64,000 bases of DNA from the NCBI RefSeq assembly GCF_014196255.1, contig NZ_JACIDH010000004.1, positions 62,001 to 126,000 on the forward strand. The letters are read 5' to 3'. The first letter of the stretch is position 1. Each line of letters starts with the position of its first letter. Source of the stretch: Sphingomonas pseudosanguinis (lineage in GTDB: Bacteria > Pseudomonadota > Alphaproteobacteria > Sphingomonadales > Sphingomonadaceae). The position numbers and the translations under genes were made by a program. The notes beneath the pieces are model-generated. The model saw only the letters and a list, made by a program, of their open reading frames with translations, was not told the DNA's origin and ran no database searches. Below, piece by piece: positions 29,350 through 37,963 of this stretch.

Positions 29350-31128
29350 ATGCTCTCGAACATGAACATTCCCAAGAAACTGGGCGTATCGTTCCTGGTG
29401 ATCAGCATGTCCGCTGCGGTCATGACGATCGTCTTCTTCGCGAACATCTGGGAAATCCGAAACGCGGCGGAGCGGAACAATCATGCGCGTGAGGTCTATG
29501 CCAAGGCACTGACGCTGGAGACGTCGATCCTGCGCGAGAACAGCCAGCTGCGCGGCTTCCTGGTCACGGGCGACAAGAGCTACCTCAAATCCTATGACGA
29601 GGCGCGCAAGGAATATGACACCACCAGCCGCGAGCTGACCGCGATGCTGACCGATCCGGCCGAACTGGCGCTGGTCGCCAAGTCGCGCGAGGAGACCACC
29701 AAGTGGCGGCGTCAGTGGAGCGACCGGCTGACCACCTGGGTGAAGGCGGGCCGGCGCGACGAGGCGCAGCAGGCGGTGCGCGATGCGGGCAAGGCGGTGC
29801 TGACCAGCGCGATCGTGCTGCCGCTGCGCGACATTCGCGATCAGGAAACCGCCGCGATCGAGGAGAATGCGGCGTCGCAGAACCATGCGATCGACACCGC
29901 GATCATCGCGCTGGTGCTGGGCGGCATCATGCTGATCGGTATCGCCATCTCGCTCCAGATGCTGCTCAGCCGCAGCATCGCCCGGCCGATCACCATGTTG
30001 ACCCAGCGGATGGCGGACTTGGCGCAGGGCCAGAACGACATCGCGGTGCCGGGCAGCGAGCGCGGCGACGAACTGGGCGACATGGCGCGCGCGGTGGTCG
30101 TCTTCCGCGACGCGGCCAAGGCCAAGGTCGATGACGACCGCGAACGCGAACTGGCGCTCCAGGCGATCGGCACCGGGTTGCACAGCCTGTCGCAGGCCGA
30201 TCTGACCGCGCGCCTGACCGACCTGCCGCCGGCCTTCCATCAGCTGGCGCAGGACTTCAACGGCGCGGTCCAGAACCTGTCCAGCCTGACCAGCGACGTG
30301 CGCGGCAGCGCGGGCGCGATCCGCACGAATATCGAGGAAATCCGCCAGGCGACCGATCACCTCTCGGCGCGCAGCGAGCAGCAGGCCGCCAGCCTGCGCG
30401 AAACCGCCGCCGCGGTGGGGGAGATCACGCAAGGCGTGCGCGACGGCGCGATCAATGCCAGCCAGGCCAATCGCGCGGTCACCGAGGCGCGCGACGAAGC
30501 CGAAAAGGGTGGCGAGATCGTCGCCAAGTCGATCACCGCGATGAACGGCATCGACCAGGCCAGCCGCGAGATCGTCGACATCATCTCGGTCATCGACGGC
30601 ATCGCCTTCCAGACCAATTTGCTGGCGCTGAACGCGGGCGTCGAGGCGGCGCGTGCGGGCGACGCGGGCAAGGGCTTCGCGGTCGTCGCCTCCGAAGTGC
30701 GCGCGCTGGCGCAGCGTTCGGCGGACGCAGCCTCGGACGTGAAGTCGCGCATCGTCTCGGCGATCGAGCATGTCCGCTCGGGCGTAACGCTGGTCGACGA
30801 GACCGGCAACGCGCTGCAACGGATCATCGGCAAGGTGTCCGACGTCAGCGCGGTGGTCGATGTGATCGCCAAGTCGTCCGAGCAGCAGGCGCACAGCCTG
30901 AGCCAGGTGAATATCGCGATCGGCGAGATCGACTCGGTCACCCAGCAAAATGCCGCGATGGTCGAGGAATCGACGGCGGCGGCGACGATGCTCGCCAAGG
31001 AGTGCGGCACGCTCGTCTCCTCGGTGATGCGCTTCAACGTCGATGGCGCGCCGAGCGGACGCGCGGCATCGCCGCAGGCGCATGGGCGCGAGACGTACGA
31101 GCGACCGCAGCTGCGCCGCGCCTCCTGA
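29350..31128 (+). CDS. methyl-accepting chemotaxis protein with a CHASE3-like periplasmic domain
   Basis: This 592-residue chemoreceptor has a first membrane helix (about 12-32), a periplasmic four-helix bundle of about 150 residues with the CHASE3-type segment ILRENSQLRGFLVTGDKSYL, a second helix (about 183-205), a HAMP domain, and the signalling domain with IAFQTNLLALNAGVEAARAG and FAVVASEVRALAQRS. GTG-ATG occur in tandem at 29347; I take the ATG. Unlike the receptor at 303-1817 it ends in an arginine-rich tail (RPQLRRAS) with no xWxxF pentapeptide, so its methylation may need a pentapeptide-bearing partner. It follows TonB receptor 3 by about 50 bases, and the two could share a transcript. 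Confidence 0.93.
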   Translation: MLSNMNIPKKLGVSFLVISMSAAVMTIVFFANIWEIRNAAERNNHAREVYAKALTLETSILRENSQLRGFLVTGDKSYLKSYDEARKEYDTTSRELTAMLTDPAELALVAKSREETTKWRRQWSDRLTTWVKAGRRDEAQQAVRDAGKAVLTSAIVLPLRDIRDQETAAIEENAASQNHAIDTAIIALVLGGIMLIGIAISLQMLLSRSIARPITMLTQRMADLAQGQNDIAVPGSERGDELGDMARAVVVFRDAAKAKVDDDRERELALQAIGTGLHSLSQADLTARLTDLPPAFHQLAQDFNGAVQNLSSLTSDVRGSAGAIRTNIEEIRQATDHLSARSEQQAASLRETAAAVGEITQGVRDGAINASQANRAVTEARDEAEKGGEIVAKSITAMNGIDQASREIVDIISVIDGIAFQTNLLALNAGVEAARAGDAGKGFAVVASEVRALAQRSADAASDVKSRIVSAIEHVRSGVTLVDETGNALQRIIGKVSDVSAVVDVIAKSSEQQAHSLSQVNIAIGEIDSVTQQNAAMVEESTAAATMLAKECGTLVSSVMRFNVDGAPSGRAASPQAHGRETYERPQLRRAS

Positions 31129-31137
31129 CCGGCGGGT

Positions 31138-31653
31138 CTATCCGCGCGAGACGCCGGGCCGCGTGACCTGCTTCGCCCAGTCGGCGATGCCGAGCCGCGT
31201 CGGCAGGGTGCGCAACAGCGCGCCGAGCGACTGGCCGGGGCCGCCGGGACAATGGTCCTGCACGGTCGCGACGGTCTTGCCGCCGTCCCGGGATTCCCAT
31301 GTCACGGTATAAGAGGAGGTGTCGGACACGGTCGCGGTGCAGGCGACCTGCGTCTCGCTGCCCGTTGCGGGGCGATAGGGGGCGAGGTCGCGGATCAGCG
31401 CCTGCGATGCCGCCGCGCCGATCGTCTTCGTGCGCTCGCCGATGACCGTCGTATGCCGCTCGCCGACGAAGCGCAGCATGCCGTCGGGCGCGACCGAGAC
31501 CTGATAGACGGGGCAGAAGCCGAAGCACGGACCGACCGCCACCGTCACCGTCTCTGCGGTGGGCGATGACGTCGAGTGGCCGTCCGCCGCCATCGTCGTG
31601 CACCCGGCGAGCACGCCGCCCGCCGCCGCCACCATTGCCCATCGTTTCAGCAT
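31138..31653 (-). CDS. DUF6438-like lipoprotein
   Basis: This 171-residue protein starts at an ATG (31653) with a good GGAAAGG box. It has a lipoprotein signal with lipobox VLAGC (Cys18). The mature part opens with the VGPCFGFCPVYQVSVAPDGMLRF block characteristic of DUF6438 proteins, with a CxxxC pair. It continues with DLAPYRP and a region similar to family members (TWESRDGGKTVATVQDHC). Function is unknown; membrane attachment and a likely disulfide suggest a periplasmic role. It converges with the chemoreceptor gene, nine bases apart. Confidence 0.8.
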   Translation of the reverse strand: MLKRWAMVAAAGGVLAGCTTMAADGHSTSSPTAETVTVAVGPCFGFCPVYQVSVAPDGMLRFVGERHTTVIGERTKTIGAAASQALIRDLAPYRPATGSETQVACTATVSDTSSYTVTWESRDGGKTVATVQDHCPGGPGQSLGALLRTLPTRLGIADWAKQVTRPGVSRG

Positions 31654-31795
31654 CGCCGTACCTTTCCCTTGATTCATGCCGGCATAGACCGGCTCAGCTG
31701 AATGCAAGACGGACCGGCTGGAACGATGCCTTGGCCGATGGCCGGACACGGTGTCACGGGCCGAGGGGCTCGTGACACACGTCATCCGTCTGCGA

Positions 31796-32212
31796 TCAGT
31801 TGCGCAGGCTGTCGGGCACGATGCCGCCATTCTCGGCGAGCTTGGCCATCACCGCCTTGTGCAGCGCGATATTCTGCTCGGCGCTGCCATCCTCGCCGGC
31901 ATGGACGCCCAGTTCGTTCGCCAGTTCCTTGCGCGCGGCCAGGCTGGAATCGAGGTCGAGCAGCTTGAGCAGGTCGACGATCGAGCTTTGGTAATTGCCG
32001 CCGCCATTTTTCATCGACGCCATTTCCGACAGGACCGCGCCGACATCGACACTCTGGGGTGCCGCCTGCGGTGCCGGGGCCGGCGTGGGGGCGGGCGCTG
32101 CGACGGGCGCGGGCGTCGGTTGTGCAGGCGCCGGGGCGGGGGCGGCCGGTGCCTCGGCCTTCTTGCCGCCATGGTTGAAGATCTTGCCCAGGATATTGCC
32201 GAAGATGCTCAT
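31796..32212 (-). CDS. DUF3597 protein
   Basis: This 138-residue soluble protein matches DUF3597: an N-terminal MSIFGNILGKIFNHGG, a Pro/Ala-rich linker (about 20-52), and a conserved C-terminal domain with VDVGAVLSEMASMKN, YQSSIVDLLKLLDLDSSLAARKELANELG and NIALHKAVMAKLAENGG. The C-terminal domain is reported from a solved structure to be a small helical fold; its role is unknown. The longer upstream frame overlaps the DUF4142 gene antisense and is not coding. It is divergent from DUF4142 with a shared spacer of 144 bases. Confidence 0.88.
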   Translation of the reverse strand: MSIFGNILGKIFNHGGKKAEAPAAPAPAPAQPTPAPVAAPAPTPAPAPQAAPQSVDVGAVLSEMASMKNGGGNYQSSIVDLLKLLDLDSSLAARKELANELGVHAGEDGSAEQNIALHKAVMAKLAENGGIVPDSLRN

Positions 32213-32291
32213 GATGTCCCTTTCCTTCGCTATCGTGGCGTCGCGGACGCTCGGCGTTCCAACGATGCGGGGCGGGGTCGGGTCCATCAAT

Positions 32292-32322
32292 GGAACGTCA
32301 TGGTGGCTGGCGCGCTTATGTA
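32292..32322 (+). promoter_or_regulatory. weak candidate for an EcfG-type stress promoter before DUF4142
   Basis: GGAAC (32292-32296) is followed after about 17 bases by GCTTAT, about 40 bases before the DUF4142 start. The -35 matches the alphaproteobacterial general-stress sigma factor EcfG. The -10 (consensus CGTT) does not match fully, so this is tentative. Confidence 0.22.
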
Positions 32323-32356
32323 AGACGTTCGCATGCAATTTCCGGGAGTTGCCGAT

Positions 32357-32935
32357 ATGAAGATCCGCGCCACCATCCTCGCCACCACCGCGCTTCTCGC
32401 GCTCGCCGGTTGCGGCCGTGGCAACGAGGCCGCGCAGACCAACATGGCCAACGACACCGCCATGACGACGCAGCCGGATGCGACGTCCGCCACCCCGACG
32501 GCGGCGGTCAGCGCCTCGCAGACCTTCGCCAATGCGGTCGCCGCCAGCGACGCCTTCGAGATCGAGACGTCGAAGCTGGCGCTGACCAACGGCGCATCGG
32601 CCTCGGTCAAATCCTATGCGCAGAAGATGATCGACGCGCACACCGCCTCGACCGCCAAGCTGAAGACGACAGTCGCCGGCCTGATGCCCGCCATCACCCC
32701 CGATGCGACGCTGAATGCCGAGCAGCAGCAGAAGCTCGATCGGCTGAAGACGTTGAACGGCACCGCCTTCGACCAGGCCTATATCGCCGAGCAGACCGCC
32801 GGGCATCAGCAGACGCTCGACACGCTGAAGGCCTATGCCGCGTCGGGCGACATGCCGGCGCTGAAGGACTTCGCCACCGGCCTGATTCCGACGGTCACCG
32901 CGCATCTGAACATGGCCAAGTCGCTCAAGGCCTGA
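32357..32935 (+). CDS. DUF4142 exported lipoprotein
   Basis: This 192-residue protein starts at the ATG 32357 behind GGGAG. A lipoprotein signal ends in LALAGC (Cys19), followed by a Thr/Ala-rich linker and a DUF4142 (ferritin-like, mostly helical) domain. The domain includes FANAVAASDAFEIETSKLAL, SVKSYAQKMIDAHTASTAKL, FDQAYIAEQTAGHQQTLDTLKAYA and LKDFATGLIPTVTAHLNMAK. The conserved His residues (IDAHT, GHQQTL, TAHLNM) are in family positions. Such proteins are often stress-induced in alphaproteobacteria; function is unknown. Confidence 0.9.
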   Translation: MKIRATILATTALLALAGCGRGNEAAQTNMANDTAMTTQPDATSATPTAAVSASQTFANAVAASDAFEIETSKLALTNGASASVKSYAQKMIDAHTASTAKLKTTVAGLMPAITPDATLNAEQQQKLDRLKTLNGTAFDQAYIAEQTAGHQQTLDTLKAYAASGDMPALKDFATGLIPTVTAHLNMAKSLKA

Positions 32936-33029
32936 TCGACCGACCCGCCCGGGTGCCGGTCGCCTGGGCGGGGCCGTTCATGGTCAATGCGCTTTCCGCC
33001 GGCTAGGATCGCCGGCGGAGACCCATGAT

Positions 33030-33629
33030 ATGAACACATCCCGTCAGCGCCTGTCCTTTGCCTGTCTTGCCATCGCCGCCGGAATGACCGTGTCCGCGCC
33101 GGCGGCGGCGCGCGACGATCCGCCGCGCGGGATCGGCGGCGGCTGGACGGTGGCGCCCAGCAAGGACGGGCAGGGTTGCTTCCTGACCAAGGTCTATGAC
33201 CGCCCGGGTGAGACGACGCTGCTCCTCGGGCTGGACCGGGACGGCACCAACCATCTGACGGTGCTCAACGTCAACTGGTCGATCGAACCGAAGCAATCGC
33301 TCAAGCTCGATTTCACTTTGTCCAAGGGCGGCTATGCCAGGCATTTCGCGGTCGGGCTGGCGGCGGACGGCAAGCGCGGCTTCGTGACCAGCTTCGAGCC
33401 GAAATTCCCCGCCTATTTCGCCAATTCGCGTCAGTTGGCGATCGCGCGCGGCGATACGCCGGTCGAGCGCCTGCCGCTCGATGGCAGCGGTGCGGCGGTC
33501 ACCGCGCTGCGCCAGTGCGTCGCCCGATCGGCCGCGACGCCGCGCGTGTCGGGCGACGAAAAAGCCGGTTCGGACGACATTCCGCGCGATCCGTTCGCCA
33601 GCGGTTCGGGCCGCAAGTCGCGCAAGTAA
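33030..33629 (+). CDS. exported protein of unknown function
   Basis: I do not recognise a named family in this 199-residue protein. A signal peptide is clear (1-27, ending APAAA). The mature protein has a WTVAPSKDGQGCFLTKVYDRPGETTLLLGLDRDG segment, a middle region of alternating strands, and a typical sphingomonad closing block LPLDGSGAAVTALRQCVA. The two cysteines (in GQGCF and LRQCV) may form a disulfide. The last about 30 residues are polar, disordered and end in RKSRK. It sits alone among other small exported proteins. Confidence 0.72.
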   Translation: MNTSRQRLSFACLAIAAGMTVSAPAAARDDPPRGIGGGWTVAPSKDGQGCFLTKVYDRPGETTLLLGLDRDGTNHLTVLNVNWSIEPKQSLKLDFTLSKGGYARHFAVGLAADGKRGFVTSFEPKFPAYFANSRQLAIARGDTPVERLPLDGSGAAVTALRQCVARSAATPRVSGDEKAGSDDIPRDPFASGSGRKSRK

Positions 33630-33764
33630 TCCCGGCGGGCCAAAGTGTCATGCGACGAACTGCGCCAAATTCACGGCCTGTTACGCGGCCGTATCGACTG
33701 GTCGAAGATGCGGCACGGTCGAACAGAATGCGGATTGTACGTTTCGTGCGGCTCGGCTTGCTTG

Positions 33765-33787
33765 TTTCAGTTGGTCAACGACTGAAA
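33765..33787 (+). promoter_or_regulatory. hairpin just upstream of the small lipoprotein start
   Basis: TTTCAGT and ACTGAAA form a perfect 7-bp stem around a nine-base loop. It ends eight bases before the ATG at 33796, so it overlaps the GAAAG that could serve as ribosome site. Translational control is possible. Confidence 0.3.
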
Positions 33788-33795
33788 GTCCAGTA

Positions 33796-34107
33796 ATGTC
33801 TGCTTACGCGTCCAAATCCCTGCTTGCTCTGGCAACTTTGGCAGGTGCCGTCAGCCTTGGCGGTTGCGCCACCAAGTCCTTCGTCCGCGAACAGATCGCG
33901 CCGGTCAGCCAGCGCGTCGACACGCTCGAGGCCCGGTTGCAGGAAACCGATGGCACGGCCAAGTCCGCGCTGGCCGAGGCGCAGGCCGCCTCGCAACAGG
34001 CGCAGAATAACGGTCAGCGGCTCGACCAGCTCAATGGCCGGGTCGATGGCATGGACCAGCGCCTGACCGTTCAGGAACAGCGTCCCGCCAAGCGCGCGCG
34101 CCACTGA
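33796..34107 (+). CDS. small coiled-coil outer-membrane lipoprotein
   Basis: This 103-residue protein has a lipoprotein signal (lipobox SLGGC, Cys24) followed by a short helical rod with heptad spacing (FVREQIAPVSQRVDTLEARL, ALAEAQAASQQAQ, QRLDQLNGRVDGMDQRL) and a basic C-terminal tail (QRPAKRARH). It resembles Lpp-like alanine-zipper lipoproteins that tether or space the outer membrane. The basic tail could contact peptidoglycan, but no Lpp-type C-terminal lysine is present. The gene has its own terminator at 34147-34179. The L,D-transpeptidase gene follows. Confidence 0.82.
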   Translation: MSAYASKSLLALATLAGAVSLGGCATKSFVREQIAPVSQRVDTLEARLQETDGTAKSALAEAQAASQQAQNNGQRLDQLNGRVDGMDQRLTVQEQRPAKRARH

Positions 34108-34146
34108 TCGCGCAAGGCGTACCGAATATATCCCCTTTCAGCCTCT

Positions 34147-34179
34147 CGGCCGTCCCCTCGCGGGGCGGCCGATCTTTTG
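34147..34179 (+). terminator. intrinsic terminator after the small lipoprotein gene
   Basis: A 10-bp stem (one G-T pair) CGGCCGTCCC/GGGGCGGCCG encloses a CTCGC loop at 34147-34171. It is followed by ATCTTTTG. It ends 16 bases before the L,D-transpeptidase start, so that gene should have a promoter within or after it. Confidence 0.75.
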
Positions 34180-34195
34180 TGAGCATGCCCCAACG

Positions 34196-34912
34196 ATGAC
34201 TCCGATCGTGCGGATCATGGCGGGATTGGCGTTGATCCTGCCGACGACGGCGATGGCGGCTGCACCGCCGCCCAAGGCCAAGTCCGCCAAGACCAAGACG
34301 AGGCCCAAGACCGCCGCCACACCGGTCGCGCCGCCGCCCGTCCTGCTGCCGTCCGAGGCGGCGTCGCGCGTCATGACCTGGGTCGGCGGCGCGGGCGACA
34401 ATCACGGCCTGCCCTGGGCGGTCATCGACAAGACCCAGGCGACGATGTTCCTGTTCGACGGCAAGGGCAAACAGGTCGCCGCCGCCCCCGTCCTGATCGG
34501 CATCGCGCCCGGCGACGAAGCGAGTCCCGGCGTCGGCAGCAAGAAGCTGGCCGATCTGGGACCGGCCGAAAAGACGACGCCGGCGGGCCGCTATCTTGCC
34601 AAATTCGGGCTGCCGGTGGCGGGCGAGCGGGTGCTGTGGGTCGATTATGCGACCTCGGTGGCGATCCATCCGATCCCGACCGATGCCGGCGCGCGCGAGA
34701 AGCGGCGCGAGCGGATGTTGTCGCCCGACCCGGCGGACAACCGCATCACCTTTGGCTGCATCAACGTGCCCAAGGCGGTCTATGCCCGCCAGATCCAGCC
34801 GCTGTTCCGGCGCAAGGGCGGCTATGTCTATATCCTGCCCGATACCAAGCCGGTCGAGGCGGTGTTCCCGCGCCTGCGCGTCCAGGCGGTCGCGGCGGGG
34901 CTGGCCGGATAA
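34196..34912 (+). CDS. L,D-transpeptidase family (YkuD) protein
   Basis: This 238-residue protein has a signal peptide (1-22) and a Lys/Pro-rich linker. The YkuD-like domain contains H158 (SVAIHPIPT) and the nucleophile C188 (ITFGCINVP), matching the HX(14-17)SHGChN signature in a variant form (TFGCIN). This enzyme class forms 3-3 crosslinks in peptidoglycan or attaches lipoproteins to it. The preceding gene for a rod-shaped lipoprotein makes a linking role plausible, though it lacks the terminal lysine needed in Braun's lipoprotein. A second ATG at 34217 would shorten the signal peptide. Confidence 0.87.
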   Translation: MTPIVRIMAGLALILPTTAMAAAPPPKAKSAKTKTRPKTAATPVAPPPVLLPSEAASRVMTWVGGAGDNHGLPWAVIDKTQATMFLFDGKGKQVAAAPVLIGIAPGDEASPGVGSKKLADLGPAEKTTPAGRYLAKFGLPVAGERVLWVDYATSVAIHPIPTDAGAREKRRERMLSPDPADNRITFGCINVPKAVYARQIQPLFRRKGGYVYILPDTKPVEAVFPRLRVQAVAAGLAG

Positions 34913-35010
34913 GCGATGGGGTGATCGGGTCGATGCACCCCAAAGGCGCGTCGCGCGTTGGGCTGGCGGGGATAGGACGCTGTCCCATCCATTTGCCAAG
35001 GAGACGATCG

Positions 35011-35262
35011 ATGAACACCGATACGCTTACCGGTTCGGCCACCAACATCGGCGGCCAGGTCAAGGAAGGTCTGGGGTCGGCGATGGGCGACAAGTCGCTG
35101 CAGGCCGAGGGCAAGTCCGATCAGCTGGCCGGCACCGCGCAGAAGACCTTCGGCGACGCCAAGGACGCGGTGCGCAATTTCGTGCAGGAGCGTCCCTTCG
35201 CGGCCGCCGCACTGGGCGGCGTGCTGGGTCTTGCCCTGATCAACACGCTGCGCGGCAAGTAA
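35011..35262 (+). CDS. CsbD-family stress protein with a C-terminal hydrophobic segment
   Basis: The 83-residue protein has the CsbD layout: SATNIGGQVKEGLGSAMGD, SLQAEGKSDQLAGTAQKTFGDAKDAVRNFV. It then has a glycine/alanine hydrophobic tail (AAAALGGVLGLALINTLRGK) that could anchor it in the membrane. A strong AAGGAG box precedes the ATG at 35011. CsbD-type proteins are general-stress proteins of unknown mechanism. The C-terminal membrane tail resembles the YqjD/ElaB-type pattern. Confidence 0.88.
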   Translation: MNTDTLTGSATNIGGQVKEGLGSAMGDKSLQAEGKSDQLAGTAQKTFGDAKDAVRNFVQERPFAAAALGGVLGLALINTLRGK

Positions 35263-35361
35263 CGTCATCGCGACGGCGGGCGGGGTCATGCCCTGTCCGC
35301 CGGAGCACCCATTTCGACCGATCGCTCCTCTCCGCATCCCGACCCTTTGACGCCCGACCCT

Positions 35362-35377
35362 TTGACGTAAGCGTCAA
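35362..35377. promoter_or_regulatory. 16-bp inverted repeat upstream of the TolC-HlyD-ABC operon
   Basis: TTGACGTAAGCGTCAA is a near-perfect palindrome (six-base arms, TAAG centre) at the end of the spacer after CsbD. A TTTGACG half-site also occurs just upstream at 35346, in a tandem repeat. It is a good candidate operator for a TetR- or MerR-type repressor encoded elsewhere. Confidence 0.5.
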
Positions 35378-35423
35378 CCGCGCTATGCCCGTCATGGGCG
35401 GGGGCCAGACGGGGAGTGTCGAT

Positions 35424-36926
35424 GTGAAGACGGTCGGTTCGCCGCGTGGTCCCACGCGATGCCTGTTTGCCCTTGCCCTGATGGGGTGGCCGGCGGGCAC
35501 GATGGCGCAGGATCGACCGATCGCGCTGAGCTATGACGCGGCCGCGCACCGGTTGCAGACGGTATCGCCGGCACTTTCCGCCGCCGATCATGCCGAAACC
35601 GCAGCGCGCGAGACGGCGGCGGCTGTCGCGACGCTCCGCCGCCCGATCATCACCGCCTCGGCGCAATATCTCGAATATCAGAAGACGCTGTCGGTCGATC
35701 TTACCGGGTCGAAACAGTCGGCGAGCGATGCGACCCAGGATTTCCTGTCGGGCATTCCCGGCGCGGTGCCCCCCGCCTTTCAACAGATCGCCGGCGACAT
35801 TGTCGGCCGCATCTCGCAGGCGCTGCCCGGCCTGTTCGCGATCATTCCCGACAGCCTGTCCTATCGCTACCGCGACGATGTGTTCCGCCCGACGGTGCAG
35901 GGTGTCCTGCCGCTCTATTCGGGCGGTGCGATCCCGGCCATCCAGCGCGGGGCCAGGGCGGGGGCGGACATGGCGGCGGCGCGCGCGGCGCAGGCGCGCG
36001 ACCTGACCCGGCTGAACCTGATTCGCGTCTATTTCGGACAGATCATGGCGGCCCAGCTTGCGGCCTCCGCGCTGGAATCGCGCGAGGCGCTCGACCGGCT
36101 GCTGTCCGATGCGCGCAAGCTGGAGGCGGCGGGCGTCATCCCCCATGCCCGCACGCTGGAAGCGCAGGTGGCGCGTGACACCGCCGACCGCACATGGCAG
36201 CGCGCGGCGATCGCCGCCGACAGCGCGCGGGGCGATTTGTCGCGGCTGCTGGAGGTGGAGGCGGTCGCGCCGCTGACCCCGCTGTTCGTCGCCAGCCGTC
36301 CGCTGGCCCCCGCCGCCAGCTTCCTGGGCGGCGAGGCGAGCCTGCCCCAGACGCGCCAGGCGGAGGCGACGCGCGGCGTGGCCGATGCCGGGGTCGACCT
36401 CGCCCGGTCGCGCTACCGACCACAGGCCTTCGCGTTCGGCGAATATAATCTCAATCGCGGCAACAGCCTGCCGACCGAGCCGGACTGGGTGGCGGGCGTG
36501 GGCGTGCGCTATACGCTGCTGTCCAATGTTGATCGCCGCCACGCGCTGAACGCCGCGCAGGAAAATGCCGCCGCCGCCGCCGATGCCGCGCGCGAGTCGC
36601 GCAAGGCGGCGACGGGGGCGACGCTGAAGGCGTGGGATCTCGTCGAAAGCGCCCGGCGCGCGTTCCTGTCGCTCGACAGTTCGATGGCGGCGGCGCGCGA
36701 GAATCTGCGTGTTCAGCAGGTGTCGTTCCGCGAGGGCGAGGGGACGTTGACCGCCGTGCTGGGGGCCGAGGCCGTGTTGGCGGCCGCGCGCACGCAAAAG
36801 GCGGCGACCGCCTATGAATATGATCTGGCGCTGGCCGGGTTGCTGGCCGCGTCGGGGCGGCTTGACGATTTTTCCGATCACCTGGCGCGGGCCGACATCC
36901 GCCTGACCGAGGAGCCGCGCCGATGA
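35424..36926 (+). CDS. TolC-family outer-membrane channel protein
   Basis: This 500-residue protein has a signal peptide (ending WPAGTMAQ) and two OEP repeats with the TolC-like coiled-coil hairpins (LTRLNLIRVYFGQIMAAQLAASA, ARKLEAAGVIPHARTLEAQVARD, SFREGEGTLTAVLGAEAVLAAARTQK). I prefer the GTG at 35424, which has GGGGAG seven bases before it and directly precedes the signal peptide; ATG codons at 35385 and 35394 are alternatives. It would be the exit channel for the export complex and overlaps the HlyD gene by four bases. Confidence 0.88.
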   Translation: MKTVGSPRGPTRCLFALALMGWPAGTMAQDRPIALSYDAAAHRLQTVSPALSAADHAETAARETAAAVATLRRPIITASAQYLEYQKTLSVDLTGSKQSASDATQDFLSGIPGAVPPAFQQIAGDIVGRISQALPGLFAIIPDSLSYRYRDDVFRPTVQGVLPLYSGGAIPAIQRGARAGADMAAARAAQARDLTRLNLIRVYFGQIMAAQLAASALESREALDRLLSDARKLEAAGVIPHARTLEAQVARDTADRTWQRAAIAADSARGDLSRLLEVEAVAPLTPLFVASRPLAPAASFLGGEASLPQTRQAEATRGVADAGVDLARSRYRPQAFAFGEYNLNRGNSLPTEPDWVAGVGVRYTLLSNVDRRHALNAAQENAAAAADAARESRKAATGATLKAWDLVESARRAFLSLDSSMAAARENLRVQQVSFREGEGTLTAVLGAEAVLAAARTQKAATAYEYDLALAGLLAASGRLDDFSDHLARADIRLTEEPRR

Positions 36927-37963
36927 GCGAGATCGAAACCCCCGCCGACACGCCATCGCCGCCGCCCGAGCCTTCGCCCACGCCGTCACGCCGGGCGCGG
37001 GTGTTGCTGTGGGGCGGGCTGGTGCTGGTCGCGGTCCTGATCGGCATCGGCCTGTGGCTCGCCAGCCGCCCCGCGCCCGAGCCGTTGCAGGGCGAGGTCG
37101 AGGCGGAGGAGATCAACATCGCCACCAAGACGCTGGCGCGTGTCGACCATCTGCACGTCGATGAGGGCGATCGCATCCGCCGGGGACAGGTGCTCGCCAC
37201 GCTGTCCGCGCCCGAAGTCGCCAATGGCCGCCAACAGGCGCAGGCCGCGCTCGACAGTGCGCGCGCGCTCCAGTCGATCGCGGTCGAGGGCGCGCGCGGC
37301 GAGGATGTCGCCTCGGTCCGTGCGACATGGCTGGCGGCGCAGGCGACCGCCGACCTTGCCGCCACCTCCAGCCGGCGCGCCGACCGGCTGTTCGCCGAAG
37401 GGGTCATCGCCGCGCAACGCCGCGACGAGGCGCATGCCGCACGCGACAGCAGCGCGCGGGCGGCTCAGGCGGCCAAGGCGCAATATGACAAGGTCGTCGC
37501 CGGCGTCCGCCCCCAGAATCGCGCCATCGCCGATGCGCAGGTGCGCGCGGCCACCGCCGCCACCGCGACCGCCGATGCGCTGCTGCGCGAGACGAAACTG
37601 GTGTCGCCGATCGATGGCGAGGTGTCGCGCCGGCTGTTGCGCGACGGCGAGATCGTCAGCCCGATCCTGCCCGCCTTTCAGGTGATCGACATCGATCATC
37701 CCTGGGTGACGCTGAACGTGCGCGAGGATGATTATCGCGGCATGGCGATGGGCCGCGAGCTGATCGGCCATGTGCCCGCGCTCGACCGCGACGTGCGGTT
37801 CCGCGTCGCACATGTGGCGGCGCAAGGCAGCTTCGCGACATGGCGCGCCACCCGGCAGTCGCGCGGCTATGACGTGCGCGCCTTTGCGGTGAAGCTGAAA
37901 CCGGTGACGCCGGTCGCCGGACTGCGGCCGGGGATGAGCGTGCTGTTCGACTGGCCGCAATGA
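36923..37963 (+). CDS. HlyD-family periplasmic adaptor (YbhG/YhiI-type)
   Basis: This 346-residue membrane-fusion protein has a Pro-rich cytoplasmic tail, one membrane helix (about 28-47), a lipoyl-type domain (GEVEAEEINIATKTLARVDHLHV), a long coiled coil rich in Gln/Ala (QQAQAALDSARALQSIAVEGA to QVRAATAATATADALL), and LVSPIDGEVSRRLLRDGEIV as the lipoyl second half. Its ABC-2-type partners follow, so it probably joins them to the TolC-like channel. It overlaps both neighbours by four bases. No lipobox is present. Confidence 0.9.
   Translation: MSEIETPADTPSPPPEPSPTPSRRARVLLWGGLVLVAVLIGIGLWLASRPAPEPLQGEVEAEEINIATKTLARVDHLHVDEGDRIRRGQVLATLSAPEVANGRQQAQAALDSARALQSIAVEGARGEDVASVRATWLAAQATADLAATSSRRADRLFAEGVIAAQRRDEAHAARDSSARAAQAAKAQYDKVVAGVRPQNRAIADAQVRAATAATATADALLRETKLVSPIDGEVSRRLLRDGEIVSPILPAFQVIDIDHPWVTLNVREDDYRGMAMGRELIGHVPALDRDVRFRVAHVAAQGSFATWRATRQSRGYDVRAFAVKLKPVTPVAGLRPGMSVLFDWPQ

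Noticed and set aside
34596..35384. A long N-terminal extension of the TolC-like protein through the L,D-transpeptidase and CsbD genes
   Set aside because: This stretch overlaps two well-supported genes in other frames; the signal peptide and GGGGAG box place the start at 35424.
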